A stretch of 41,300 bases of DNA from Bacillota bacterium (GCA_023409835.1 JAEYQV010000025.1:1-41300), one strand, 5' to 3'; numbered from the stretch's first letter, positions 9,601 to 17,212 are shown. Translations and numbers: made by a program. Notes: a model not told the origin generated them from the sequence alone.

Positions 9601-11206
9601 CCCCTTCTTTTATTTCCTTACGTACCTCAATCTCCTTTTCGATATAGGCGGAGACCTCCTTCATGTCATTACTGCTATTGGCTATGAAGCGGAAATTACT
9701 GTCATTATTCCATACATGAGGAAGCCATTTTACAAAGCCGATCTCCTGCTCTTCCTCCTGGTCATAGATAAATACCAGCTTGACTTCATCATAGCTGTAT
9801 AATGAAGCGATCTGGAATATCAATCCCTTAACAAATGCAACCGTATCCTTCCGTTCGCCAATAACACCGGTAATATAGTTATCATACAAGGATAATGTAA
9901 TGGGGATATTGTGAAGGACTTTGGGTGTTTCACATAGCTGATACAGATCCTCCTGCAGATTATCATTCTCGAGCGTAAATCTTCTTTCCGAGTACAAAAT
10001 GTCAGCATACATCTTGCCGGCTCCCAGTCCAAGCCGCAGCTTCAGGAAATCATTCTGCCCAAGACCCCTTTCCCACAGATTACGTTTCACTCCCTGTATT
10101 CGGTTGATACATTCCTCGATCGGTATATGGTTTTCCCTAAGGATGGTCTCCTGCTTTTGGCATTCTGCCAGAAATACCGATTCCATCTTCTGCAGATACT
10201 CCTTATATTTTACCTGCCGCAGATTTTCTTTCTTGATTTTACGATTTTTTTCATATTCTTTTGAAACAATTGGCCATAAAACTGTACCAAGCAGCATACT
10301 GGAGGACATGACTATGGACGGCAATGCCGAGCTGATATTACCGTTGGTAATAGCATTACTTACTGCGAAGATGGCTGTCGTCATGGACGCCATCCCCATC
10401 GTGATGGATGGTCCCAGCATCAGGATAAACGGTATCTCCTCGCCCTTGTTGCTCTGTGGTGGAGAATCTATTTTAAAAACAGCTTTTTCGATATCACGCT
10501 TAAATCTCGGAGATCGATAAAAATAATCCGGAGGGCTTATTTCATCTCCCTCCTCTTCCTCCTCCTTCCTTACTATGTCCTTCTGTTGCGTGATAAAAGG
10601 TAGAAACTTTTCATCCTTTATATTAACCAGCTCGTCAGGGTTATTGTACGATATAAATCCTTTTCCAATGATTATTTTTAATCCCAGGATATATATGATA
10701 TCTCCGGGCTTTAACAGCTTCTCAACAACCCTTCTGCCGTTTAGATAGGTACCATTCGCACTTTCCGTATCACGGATAACCCATTGACCTTTTTGATAAA
10801 ATAATATGGCATGTCTTGATGAAACGAACTTATTCGCATATGTAATATCATTGGTATCAGATCGGCCTATTGTTATCTCGGCTCCATCCCTCACTATCTT
10901 TTTCCTATAAACCTGCCGGTTCTTTGTAATAGGTTCAACGAATACGATAGCCCTATCTCGCCCGTCCGCAAGACATATGTTATAAAAGCTCATCGGTTTT
11001 AAGATTACATTCTTAATATAGGTATTGTCAGTGCTGATTAAGTAAGCATGCCGATTTGACTTTATCATCCACTGTCCGTCTTCTCCTTCAATACTCATTA
11101 ACTTATTCCCGGATTTATGCATATCTTTGATCCAATATTGTCCGCTTACCTTATCCGGCAGAGTTATGCTATTGATATACTCGTTATTAATAAATGATAT
11201 TATCAT
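6617..11206 (-). CDS. essC: EssC/YukBA-type FtsK/SpoIIIE ATPase with N-terminal FHA domain
   Basis: The 1529-residue protein is close to YukBA and EssC in length (about 1480-1500). After an N-terminal beta domain, a forkhead-associated domain occupies about 105-182, with GR at 114-115, SSRH at 129-132, and NG at 151-152 and 156-157; these are the phosphothreonine-binding positions. Two membrane spans lie at about 257-313. The first FtsK domain has Walker A GMTGSGKS at 708-715 and SDEFAEL near 823. The second has GAAGSGKT at 1051-1058, and its Walker B position reads IIINNF. The C-terminal third repeats the fold but has SSGNDHINTT instead of a P-loop, as usual for a degenerate third ATPase domain. 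It is the membrane motor that recognises and exports WXG100 substrates. It is the first gene of the operon, about 110 bases after a strong promoter. Confidence 0.96.
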   Translation of the reverse strand: MIISFINNEYINSITLPDKVSGQYWIKDMHKSGNKLMSIEGEDGQWMIKSNRHAYLISTDNTYIKNVILKPMSFYNICLADGRDRAIVFVEPITKNRQVYRKKIVRDGAEITIGRSDTNDITYANKFVSSRHAILFYQKGQWVIRDTESANGTYLNGRRVVEKLLKPGDIIYILGLKIIIGKGFISYNNPDELVNIKDEKFLPFITQQKDIVRKEEEEEGDEISPPDYFYRSPRFKRDIEKAVFKIDSPPQSNKGEEIPFILMLGPSITMGMASMTTAIFAVSNAITNGNISSALPSIVMSSSMLLGTVLWPIVSKEYEKNRKIKKENLRQVKYKEYLQKMESVFLAECQKQETILRENHIPIEECINRIQGVKRNLWERGLGQNDFLKLRLGLGAGKMYADILYSERRFTLENDNLQEDLYQLCETPKVLHNIPITLSLYDNYITGVIGERKDTVAFVKGLIFQIASLYSYDEVKLVFIYDQEEEQEIGFVKWLPHVWNNDSNFRFIANSSNDMKEVSAYIEKEIEVRKEIKEGDMADVVPYYFIFTLSRRLALHAEMLKLIYSLKKNIHISVMTFYDVLNNVPKECSAVIELENGYGKIFDKNDITGQFISFTPDIYVKADPMQLSIKLANIQLDTLASTYKLPSMYTFLEMFGVGKVEHLNSMARWKENDPTKSLEVAVGVDTLGDTFKLDLHEKFHGPHGLVAGMTGSGKSEFIITYILSLAVNYHPQEVAFILIDYKGGGMAKAFENLPHTAGIITNLDGAAVKRSLLSIESELRRRQALFAEASKNVNISNIDIYKYQKLYRDRIVTEPLPHLFIISDEFAELKTQQPEFMAQLISAARIGRSLGVHLILATQKPSGVVDDQIWSNSKFRVCLKVQERADSMDMLKRPDAAELSHTGRFYLQVGYNELFELGQSAWAGAPYYPSDKVMAEKDTSVTVIDRIGHPMKQIKIDNRKGFQANPQKQLDVITQYLSSIAKEENIKVRQLWMEPIPEMIYLEELKAKYDRRNASSFELNPVIGEYDDPSRQKQNLLTLPISQEGNVVVYGAAGSGKTTFVTTMIYSLMQEHSPEELNIYVLDFASETLKAFIKAPQVGDVILANESEKVSNLFKLLYKEIEKRKKLFSDYGGDFKSYIETAKDKLPSIVIIINNFSAFTETYEEKEEAVNYISREGIKYGIYFVITAIGTNSIRFRLLQNFKQLLILQMNDTTDYSTVLGKTDGLTPSKYKGRGLVKLEEIYEFQTAHITKEDNIFHYIRSFCKAQNDVWSGKAARKVPVLPDKVSIEFLRDYIRTGNYLKLPIGVESSSLEVHYYPFDSSYVHLILSSGNDHINTTYSISRLLADHCPAEVTLIDALQSYKQEDNTGITYYSQAEEFDKAMDSLFALTVYRNNTTKEALEKGETVKPFEQKVIMINSVSELKNHLSDKAKEQLQLILEKGDVKYNIIFIVSEALKNITSFSYEKWYKKHVTQKDGIWVGNGVAEQYQLKATKTTKEMNDEITSEFGFAIENGKPVKMKLITMYKEEE

Positions 11207-11321
11207 ATTTGTATACCTTCCTTTAAATTCTATGCAGTAGCTTTACCTAATCAAACAACTATGGAACTTTTCGGTAATTGAATTTGTAGATTCATAGGGC
11301 ATGCTATAATTTCCCATGTTC

Positions 11322-11350
11322 ATTATATGATCTCCAATGTTATAAGTCAA
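11322..11350 (-). promoter_or_regulatory. essC: Sigma-A promoter of the type VII secretion operon
   Basis: Read on the minus strand, TTGACT (11350-11345) is followed after exactly 17 bases by TATAAT (11327-11322). Transcription would start near 11315 and leave a leader of about 110 nt before the essC ATG. No operator-like dyad overlaps it. Confidence 0.75.
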
Positions 11351-11421
11351 ATATAACAGTATTTAATATGACAAATAGTTTTATTACAAGCTGAAACGAT
11401 AAATCGTTTCTCTTGTATGAA

Positions 11422-11454
11422 CCGGATTATCTGCCCGTGGCAGCCAACCGCTAA
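11422..11454. repeat. Intergenic repeat copy A
   Basis: On the plus strand this reads CCGGATTATCTGCCCGTGG followed by CAGCCAACCGCTAA. It contains a 5-bp hairpin CTGCC-CGT-GGCAG. It matches copy B (40620-40652) at about 27 of 33 positions and copy C (23989-24021) at about 26 of 33. It sits immediately after the DUF1653 terminator in the minus-strand sense. Confidence 0.65.
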
Positions 11455-11459
11455 ACAAA

Positions 11460-11509
11460 AAGGGCTTTGCATCACTGGATTTAATAAATTATCCTGATGC
11501 AAAACCCTT
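11460..11509 (-). terminator. Rho-independent terminator of the DUF1653 gene
   Basis: On the minus strand AAGGGTTTTGCATCA pairs with TGATGCAAAGCCCTT (15 bp with one G-U pair). An inner GGAT/ATCC extension is present and TTTTTG follows. It lies 19 bases after the stop codon. Confidence 0.85.
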
Positions 11510-11528
11510 ATTTCATATATATGTACGG

Positions 11529-12167
11529 CTATCTGAATCTCCTATCCTCGAAGCGGCTCATCGCCTTCAGACAGTATATCAGCTCCTGTACCCTCTTATC
11601 GATTGGACCTTCCTCTACGGCACAATCAAGGGAAACTGCCATATCATTGATTAGGCGATCATTCATATGCTTCATATTGGAGGTGATAATCTCCAGCTTC
11701 TTGTTGTAGGACATTGCATCCAGAAATTGAAGCAGGATCTGATTAACCTTTTCTTCGGGAACGTTATTCATTGACTTCACGGGCTCTGCTTCCCCATTCA
11801 CCGGCGGAGCGGACTGATCAGACTGCAGCGGCTCCTTCTGTTGCATTCGTGAAGGCTCTGACAACTGATGCTGTATCGTTTGTTGTTTTATGGAAGGCTC
11901 TATCGGCTGATGTTTTGACACTTCTTCTTCTCCGGAGCTAAGTTCGAACCGATATTTCTGTTTCACCTCTGGATACTTTACATGGTCCACTTCACTAAGA
12001 AACATAGAAAGCGGTCTGACATAGTATTTAAAATCTCCGTACAATGCCTGATAAACCACCAGGCTTTCTCCTGTCTCGGTATGGGTTGCCACAGCTACGA
12101 TCTGGTATGGCTTATCCTTAAAATGATGATAAATTTCTCCCTGTCTTGGAATCCTATCCTTCTCCAT
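11529..12167 (-). CDS. DUF1653 domain-containing protein
   Basis: Residues 8-75 of the 212-residue product match the DUF1653 pattern: GEIYHHFKDKPYQIVAVATHTETGE, then VVYQALYGDFKYYVRPLSMF. Both parts are shared by the small Gram-positive proteins of this family. A Gln/Glu/Pro-rich linker (about 90-140) follows, then a helical C-terminal domain. The molecular function of DUF1653 is not established. The start is supported by AGGGTGAG before the ATG. It is a single-gene unit: the FakA operon upstream ends in a terminator, and its own terminator follows. A 13-bp palindrome CCGGAAATTCCGG at 12238-12250 lies about 70 bases before the start. Confidence 0.85.
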   Translation of the reverse strand: MEKDRIPRQGEIYHHFKDKPYQIVAVATHTETGESLVVYQALYGDFKYYVRPLSMFLSEVDHVKYPEVKQKYRFELSSGEEEVSKHQPIEPSIKQQTIQHQLSEPSRMQQKEPLQSDQSAPPVNGEAEPVKSMNNVPEEKVNQILLQFLDAMSYNKKLEIITSNMKHMNDRLINDMAVSLDCAVEEGPIDKRVQELIYCLKAMSRFEDRRFR

Positions 12168-12237
12168 TTTCTCACCCTTCCTAACATTATTTTAGCTTTG
12201 CGGCAACTCTAAACCTTTCCTCACACTTCCCTATTGC

Positions 12238-12250
12238 CCGGAAATTCCGG
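12238..12250. promoter_or_regulatory. 13-bp palindrome upstream of DUF1653 gene
   Basis: CCGGAAATTCCGG is perfectly self-complementary around its central A. It could be an operator or part of the leader. No clear promoter was found next to it, so the role is unknown. Confidence 0.25.
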
Positions 12251-12297
12251 TGTTTGTGATTCAGGCTTCTGCTCATTTAATGTTTTTGTCATGTGAA

Positions 12298-12330
12298 AAG
12301 TGGTTCGTCTGCTTAAGCTCCGAACCACTT
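12298..12330 (-). terminator. Terminator after fakA
   Basis: A 10-bp perfect stem AAGTGGTTCG/CGAACCACTT with a 13-base loop lies 26 bases after the fakA stop on the minus strand. It is followed by TTTTCA, consistent with intrinsic termination. Confidence 0.7.
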
Positions 12331-12355
12331 ACGTTTTCTTCTTCTGTTGTATAGA

Positions 12356-14041
12356 CTATTCTACCGATAATAAATAATAATAAATCGGCTGACCACCGTA
12401 ATGAACCTCTACATCAAGGTTAGGGAACAGCTCCATTAATTCGTTCGACAGACCTTCTGCTGCTTCCTCAGTGACCTCTTCACCATAATAAAGACTGATC
12501 AGCTCGGAATCTTCATCCACAAGCTCCTGAATCAGCTCCTTCGTTGTACCGTTAATATCGTCACCTACAGACATGATGGTCTTGTCATTCAGGCCCATGA
12601 TATTACCTTGTTTAATCTCTTTCCCATCGATGCTGGTATCGCGGATTGCATAGGTAACCTGACCGGATTTCACTCTCTTCATTTCCTGAGCCATTCTTGC
12701 CGCATTCTCTTCCGGAGTCTTGTCATATACATAATTAATGATAGCAGTAATTCCCTGCGGAACTGTCCTGGATGGAATTACGATGATGTTCTTATCCTCG
12801 GTCAGTTGTTTCGCCTGTTCGGCTGCCAGGATGATATTACTGTTATTCGGAAGGATGAAGATGGTGTCTGCATTCACCTCAGCGATTGCATTCAGCATAT
12901 CCTCGGTACTCGGGTTCATGGTCTGACCACCCTGAATCAGATGATCCACGCCAAGTCCTGTGAAGATCTCACCAAGTCCATCTCCCATGGATACCGCGAT
13001 AAAGCCTGCTTTCTTCCTGGGTTTCTTCGAAGCTTCCTTTTTCTCTTCCTTTACTTCCTTCTTCTGCTCTGTAGCAGCTTTTTCTGCATCCTTGATTAAC
13101 TTCTCATTATGCTCTTCACGCATATTGTCAATCTTAATTCGAGACAGTGAACCATACGTCAACGCCTTCTGGATTGCTAATCCAGGGTCATTCGTATGTA
13201 CATGAACCTTTACAATGTCATCATCCGAAACGACCACGATGGAATCTCCGAGGGATTCAAGATATGCCTTGAATTCAGCTTCCGTCTGCAGGTTATATTC
13301 TTTTTCAACCATGATAATAAATTCTGTACAATATCCGAATTTAATATCCTCTGCTGCAATTCTCTCTACATTGATGCCGGTACTCGGTGTTTCCTTCACT
13401 GACAGATTAGTTAAGCTAATATCCTTGCCAAGTAAAGCATCATAAGTACCCTTTATAATTTCCAGCAAGCCCTGTCCGCCGGAATCCACTACTCCCGCTT
13501 CCTTTAATACAGGTAACAGCTCCGGAGTCTGCTTCAAAACCTCTTCCATATGGGCAATTACTTCCTGACCGAAATAAACCAGATCGTCCGTCTCCAGTGC
13601 CAGCTGGGCAGCCTTCTCGGCAGCTCCCCTAGCAACCGTCAGAATAGTACCTTCCTTTGGTTTCATAACAGCTCTGTATGCAGTCTCAACCGCCTTTTGC
13701 ATTGCATTCGTAATAATTGTTACGTTTAATTCCTTATAATCCTTGATCTCCTTAGTGAAGCCACGGAATAACTGGGACAGGATAACACCTGAATTACCTC
13801 TTGCTCCTCGAAGAGATCCGCCGGAGATAGCTTTCGCCAGCTCCTCAATCGTCGGATCAGTCAGGTTATTAACTTCCTTTACTGCCGACATAATTGTAAG
13901 AGTCATGTTAGTTCCTGTATCTCCATCCGGCACAGGAAATACATTCAGCTCATTGATATATTCTTTTTTAGCTTCTATACACGCGGCTCCGGCAAGAAAC
14001 ATTTTTTTCAATGTCATTGCATCTATCGTTTTAACTATCAC
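12356..14041 (-). CDS. fakA: Fatty acid kinase-type DAK/DegV-like protein (FakA/YloV)
   Basis: The 561-residue protein matches FakA/YloV in length (about 550). The N-terminal DhaL-type nucleotide-binding domain shows FPVPDGDTGTNM (Mg-binding Asp near 39 and 41) and GGSLRGARGNSGVILSQLF. A middle region and a C-terminal DegV-like domain with VSMGDGLGEIFTGLGVD and GGQTMNPST follow. In S. aureus FakA phosphorylates FakB-bound fatty acids for phospholipid synthesis; no fakB is visible here. Translation starts at a GTG at 14041 with AGGAGG 9 bases upstream. It forms the usual asp23(yloU)-yloV pair with the gene 34 bp upstream. recG, which often follows, is replaced here by a terminator and an unrelated gene. 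A Lys/Glu-rich linker at about 310-340 separates the halves. Confidence 0.93.
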   Translation of the reverse strand: MIVKTIDAMTLKKMFLAGAACIEAKKEYINELNVFPVPDGDTGTNMTLTIMSAVKEVNNLTDPTIEELAKAISGGSLRGARGNSGVILSQLFRGFTKEIKDYKELNVTIITNAMQKAVETAYRAVMKPKEGTILTVARGAAEKAAQLALETDDLVYFGQEVIAHMEEVLKQTPELLPVLKEAGVVDSGGQGLLEIIKGTYDALLGKDISLTNLSVKETPSTGINVERIAAEDIKFGYCTEFIIMVEKEYNLQTEAEFKAYLESLGDSIVVVSDDDIVKVHVHTNDPGLAIQKALTYGSLSRIKIDNMREEHNEKLIKDAEKAATEQKKEVKEEKKEASKKPRKKAGFIAVSMGDGLGEIFTGLGVDHLIQGGQTMNPSTEDMLNAIAEVNADTIFILPNNSNIILAAEQAKQLTEDKNIIVIPSRTVPQGITAIINYVYDKTPEENAARMAQEMKRVKSGQVTYAIRDTSIDGKEIKQGNIMGLNDKTIMSVGDDINGTTKELIQELVDEDSELISLYYGEEVTEEAAEGLSNELMELFPNLDVEVHYGGQPIYYYLLSVE

Positions 14042-14075
14042 TGCTTTTTCCTCCTTAAATGCCGTGATTCCCAGG

Positions 14076-14432
14076 TCAGTCGATTACTCTTACACCTTCA
14101 ACAAAAATGTTAATCTTCTTAACCTCAAGTCCTGAGAACTCTTCTACATTATATTTTACGTTACTGATCAGATTATCAGCAACTGCTGAAATACTAACGC
14201 CATAGGAAACGATAATATGCAGGTCTATTGTGATTTTATTGTCTTCTATCGTAACATTAACTCCATGGCTTAAGTTGTCACGCTTTAACAGCTTAACAAT
14301 ACCATCCTTCATATTAATAGAAGCCATTCCTACCACACCGAAGCACTCTACTGCTGAAGCTCCGGCATATTTAGCTAATACATCATTATCAATCATAATA
14401 TCGCCGATATCCGTATTCATGTGTCCTTTCAT
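14076..14432 (-). CDS. Asp23/Gls24 family protein (YloU-like)
   Basis: The frame opens at 14462, but TAGGAGGG lies directly before the ATG at 14432, so the likely product is 118 residues (MKGHMNTDIG...). The family pattern is clear: IDNDVLAKYAGASAVECFGVVGMASINMKDGI, IDLHIIVSYGVSISAVADNL and FVEGVRVID. Members are small cytoplasmic or membrane-peripheral proteins linked to envelope stress. The YloU type is almost always encoded next to YloV/FakA, as here. The 5' leader contains a hairpin at 14502-14534. Confidence 0.93.
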   Translation of the reverse strand: MKGHMNTDIGDIMIDNDVLAKYAGASAVECFGVVGMASINMKDGIVKLLKRDNLSHGVNVTIEDNKITIDLHIIVSYGVSISAVADNLISNVKYNVEEFSGLEVKKINIFVEGVRVID

Positions 14433-14501
14433 ATTAACCCTCCTATCTATGATATGTTTCATTAGAATAACAAAGGTACTGTCTGTTTTTTATAAGTGTA
14501 T

Positions 14502-14534
14502 GAATAGCGAAACCGTTACCGGAATTTCGCATTC
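14502..14534. other. Stem-loop in the Asp23 leader
   Basis: GAATAGCGAAACCG pairs with CGGAATTTCGCATTC (one bulged A and an internal mismatch) around a TTAC loop. It lies between the divergent Asp23 and 45-residue ORF genes. Its outer GAATAGCGAA is also found in the arms of the 175-bp palindrome at 23731-23905, which may be chance. Confidence 0.45.
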
Positions 14535-14653
14535 TTATTAGCTAAAGTATAGCCAAATCTCGTAATTACATAATCTATCTTGCATATTAGAGATAACCAT
14601 CCGGTCACCTGCATAATATATATTACTATAGTTATTGAATGGAAGTGACTATT

Positions 14654-14791
14654 ATGAAGAGAATGATAGGTTTTATCCTATTCTGGATTGCCATCGGTAT
14701 GACAATCATGCTTTTCATTACCAATGGAATACTAGCGATATGTATTATTATACTTTGCCTGGTGCTTGGCTACAACCTATTTTGTAATTAG
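14654..14791 (+). CDS. 45-residue membrane protein, unknown function
   Basis: A short frame MKRMIGFILFWIAIGMTIM... to ...LGYNLFCN spans almost entirely hydrophobic sequence. It consists of two membrane segments separated by FITNG. GGAAG lies 8 bases upstream of the ATG. It is the only plus-strand gene in this part of the window and lies divergent to asp23. The terminator at 14834-14859 works in both directions and would end it. I do not recognise a named family. Small two-span proteins of this form are frequent in Lachnospiraceae genomes. Confidence 0.6.
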   Translation: MKRMIGFILFWIAIGMTIMLFITNGILAICIIILCLVLGYNLFCN

Positions 14792-14833
14792 GTATCAAAT
14801 GCCTGCAATAAAAGGCTCATGTCGAAAAAAATC

Positions 14834-14859
14834 GGGTGTCAAGAAGATCCCTGACACCC
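14834..14859. terminator. Bidirectional terminator between rpmB and the 45-residue ORF
   Basis: The stem GGGTGTCA/TGACACCC (8 bp) has a 10-base loop. On the minus strand it is followed by GATTTTTTT, which ends rpmB. On the plus strand it is followed by ATCGTTTTT, which ends the small ORF. Confidence 0.8.
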
Positions 14860-14870
14860 ATCGTTTTTCC

Positions 14871-15056
14871 TTATGCGCGTTCTACTTTTCCGGATCTAAG
14901 ACAGGAAGTACAAACATACATTTTTCTAGCTGCCCCGTTAACGTTAACTTTAACGGATTTCACATTAGATTTCCACATCTTGTTAGATCTTCTATGAGAA
15001 TGACTCACAGCGATTCCAAAGTGAGCACCTTTATCACATATTGCACATTTAGCCAT
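14871..15056 (-). CDS. rpmB: 50S ribosomal protein L28 (zinc-binding form)
   Basis: AGGAGGTGCTATTG precedes the ATG at 15056, so the three extra codons to 15065 are not used. The 61-residue product reads MAKCAICDKG...HSHRRSNKMWKSNVK...YVCTSCLRSGKV. That is the canonical L28 with both CxxC pairs, the zinc-ribbon (C+) form. It is transcribed alone, with its own terminator. Proximity to yloU/yloV is conserved in Firmicutes. Confidence 0.97.
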   Translation of the reverse strand: MAKCAICDKGAHFGIAVSHSHRRSNKMWKSNVKSVKVNVNGAARKMYVCTSCLRSGKVERA

Positions 15057-15187
15057 CAATAGCACCTCCTAAAGTTTTCTAAATGAATTGGCATACCGCA
15101 TCATCCGTTATATATTATTATAGACCCATTTGGCCTTACAAACATTTTTTATTCTACCAGAATATGAATTATATTGCAAGCAAATTT

Positions 15188-15637
15188 TTACCCACGACTA
15201 CTTAGCAGTTCTTCTATGTCGGATTCTCCGTATATGGTAATCCCCTCAGCGGTTAAATACTCAGCCAGAACACCGCTGCCGTTTACTATTCTATGTGAGA
15301 AGGTGCCGTCATAAATCTCTCCGAAGCCGCAGGAAGGGCTCCGCTCCTTTAGGATAGCGATTTTACAATCATAGAGTCTTGCTAGCTGAACTGTCTCCTT
15401 CGCTCCTCGTACAAAATATTCCGTGACATCTTCCCCTGCATTATTAATTACCTTATCCTCTATTCTCTCCGCCGGCCTTCTCGGTATGGTCAGGCCTCCC
15501 AGGATCTCGGGACATACCGGTACCAGGTGGTATCTCTCCATCAAATCCTCGATATGAGCTGCCGGGACACCGTTTCCGTCATATCTGCAATTTACTCCTA
15601 GCAGGCAGGCGCTGATCAGAACATTCTCCTTATTCAT
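15188..15637 (-). CDS. DUF523 family protein
   Basis: The product starts MNKENVLISACLLGVNCRYDG, the diagnostic opening of DUF523. It continues with VPVCPEILGGLTIPRRPAERI and AILKERSPSCGFGEIYDGTFSH, which carry conserved cysteines. I chose the ATG at 15637 (149 residues) over 15655 because the family sequence begins there and GAGGA lies upstream. It overlaps the end of gerW by 8 bases (ATGAATAA). The function is not established. The conserved Cys residues suggest a metal or Fe-S site. Confidence 0.88.
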   Translation of the reverse strand: MNKENVLISACLLGVNCRYDGNGVPAAHIEDLMERYHLVPVCPEILGGLTIPRRPAERIEDKVINNAGEDVTEYFVRGAKETVQLARLYDCKIAILKERSPSCGFGEIYDGTFSHRIVNGSGVLAEYLTAEGITIYGESDIEELLSSRG

Positions 15638-16040
15638 GGGGCGTTGTATCCTCATGGGACTTCATGGCATCCTTCACCTTATCGTCAAGGTCATCCTTCT
15701 TCTTCCCACCTTTGGTGAATTTATTGATAATATCCGGTACCATGTCCAGAATCTTGCCTACACCATCCTGCTCCCTGACATTAACTACCTTCGAGGAACC
15801 GTTCTGAAGCACCAATACGGAACTGGGGGAAATCTTACCACCAAGACCGCCGCCCGCATTGTTCTTCTTTTCTCCTGCAAATGCTCCCGCACCTACACCG
15901 AAGGTAACCTCTACCAGGGGTAAAATAATCGTATTCTCATCAATCTTAACAGCATCGCCAACCACAGTCTTCGTGGATAAGAAGCTGTCCATTCCTTTAA
16001 ATAACGACTCTACCGTTGCATTGAAATTATTATCTGACAT
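15630..16040 (-). CDS. gerW: GerW family sporulation protein (YtfJ)
   Basis: The 136-residue protein shows the GerW/YtfJ signature: an N-terminal VESLFKGMDSFLSTKTVVGD, then IILPLVEVTFGVGAGAFAG, a glycine-rich GGGLGGKISPSSVLVLQNG and a charged tail. B. subtilis GerW (YtfJ) is needed for normal spore germination. Its ATG overlaps the stop of the DUF2953 gene (TAATG), with AAAGGAGG inside that gene's last codons. The ytfI(DUF2953)-ytfJ pair is conserved in spore formers. This supports a spore-forming host. Confidence 0.93.
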   Translation of the reverse strand: MSDNNFNATVESLFKGMDSFLSTKTVVGDAVKIDENTIILPLVEVTFGVGAGAFAGEKKNNAGGGLGGKISPSSVLVLQNGSSKVVNVREQDGVGKILDMVPDIINKFTKGGKKKDDLDDKVKDAMKSHEDTTPHE

Positions 16041-17116
16041 TATAACGCCTCCTTTAATATTTTAAAGTTTCTCTTTAATTGTTTGAATTTTTTATCAACG
16101 AATAGCTTGATTACTATTATGAGTAATGAGCCAATTCTTATTCTACCCCTGGCATAATGGCTTCCCTCGAAGATTTTATTCTCAAAGTCAGGAGTTATCT
16201 GAATATTATCCCCATAAAAGCTGTATAAAATGCTCATGGCTCCCAGAGCTTTCCCTGTGTAGCAGGGATCTCCGGTGCCAAAGGTCACCTTCGATTTCAG
16301 CCGTTTCGGCAGGATGTGCTTGAGAAGCTTTTTCAGGCTCAAAAATGTCACTTGAAAAGCTGCCCGGTTATCCTCGTCCTTTAGGAACTCCAGGATAAGG
16401 TTCCACTTCTTTTTCAGATCAAATAGCTTTATAAAGGTACGCTTGATGCCCTTCCCGATACTCCGCAGCTTGTCTATGATTCTATGACAGATCCCTTTGA
16501 TCCGATGGAGGACTTTCGTAAGGAAAGACTCCTTCGCTTCTTTCACTTCCTTTATATCCTCTTCCTTGATGTCCTCTTTCTTTATTTTCTCTTCCTTTAT
16601 GTCCTGATTTGGTATATCCTGTTCCGGGAGAGAGCTTTTCTCTGACGGATCGCTGTTAACTACATTGTCTATTATGTTCGACGGATCTATTCTCTCTTCC
16701 TTCGGTGGAGCTATTGCTTCCTTCGATGGAGTTATTGCTTCCTTCAGAAGCGGTTTATACTCTCTACTCTCTTTCTCCTCCGGATCACTTTCGTTCCCCT
16801 TATTGCTTCTGTCCGCTCTGCTTCTTTTTCCGCCCTTATGCTTTCGTTTCTTAGGTCTTAAGCTGTCATACAAGGCAAAACCAAAGATACGCAGGAGAAT
16901 TCGGCGTTGTTCTCCCAGCAGAGATATCCGCATATGCACGACATGAAGCAGCCAGCTGATTCTGCCCTCCAGTTGAAATTCTTCTCCATGATTAACCCTG
17001 ATTCTGTAACGTATCGGAATCAGCAGGATAACCAGAAGGATTGTAAGTATCAATCCTAGCAGTACGAGAAGAATTATCCCGATTATTTTAAATAGTAAGA
17101 AGATAACATGAAGCAT
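16040..17116 (-). CDS. DUF2953 domain membrane protein (YtfI-like)
   Basis: AGGAG lies 5 bases before ATG 17116; the frame to 17134 adds six unlikely codons. The 358-residue product begins with a long membrane span (IFLLFKIIGIILLVLLGLIL) followed by IPIRYRIRVNHGE, the DUF2953 opening. The C-terminal half carries the remaining domain (KSKVTFGTGDPCYTGKALG). Between them, about residues 85-215, lies a very charged low-complexity insert with KxEDIKEE repeats, which makes it longer than B. subtilis YtfI. It is coupled to gerW downstream. Confidence 0.87.
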   Translation of the reverse strand: MLHVIFLLFKIIGIILLVLLGLILTILLVILLIPIRYRIRVNHGEEFQLEGRISWLLHVVHMRISLLGEQRRILLRIFGFALYDSLRPKKRKHKGGKRSRADRSNKGNESDPEEKESREYKPLLKEAITPSKEAIAPPKEERIDPSNIIDNVVNSDPSEKSSLPEQDIPNQDIKEEKIKKEDIKEEDIKEVKEAKESFLTKVLHRIKGICHRIIDKLRSIGKGIKRTFIKLFDLKKKWNLILEFLKDEDNRAAFQVTFLSLKKLLKHILPKRLKSKVTFGTGDPCYTGKALGAMSILYSFYGDNIQITPDFENKIFEGSHYARGRIRIGSLLIIVIKLFVDKKFKQLKRNFKILKEAL

Positions 17117-17212
17117 CTTTTCTCCTATTCCCACGCAAAATTAATACGCATATAAAATCTCTTTCGCTCTTTTCCATATTAGAACCCTACGGTTGTGCTT
17201 TTTAGCAGCTTC

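Larger units (their letters stand above)
11207..11528. other. 322-bp intergenic region with promoter, hairpin, repeat and terminator
   Basis: No gene is seen here. From low to high coordinates it holds the AT-rich essC leader, the essC promoter at 11322-11350, a hairpin at 11386-11416 (ACAAG and GAAACGAT pairing with ATCGTTTC and CTTGT), repeat copy A at 11422-11454, and the terminator of the upstream DUF1653 gene at 11460-11509. Confidence 0.7.

Noticed and set aside
9999..10520. 173-codon plus-strand frame inside essC
   Set aside because: It is antisense to well-supported essC coding sequence, has odd Cys/Ser/Arg-rich composition and no ribosome site.
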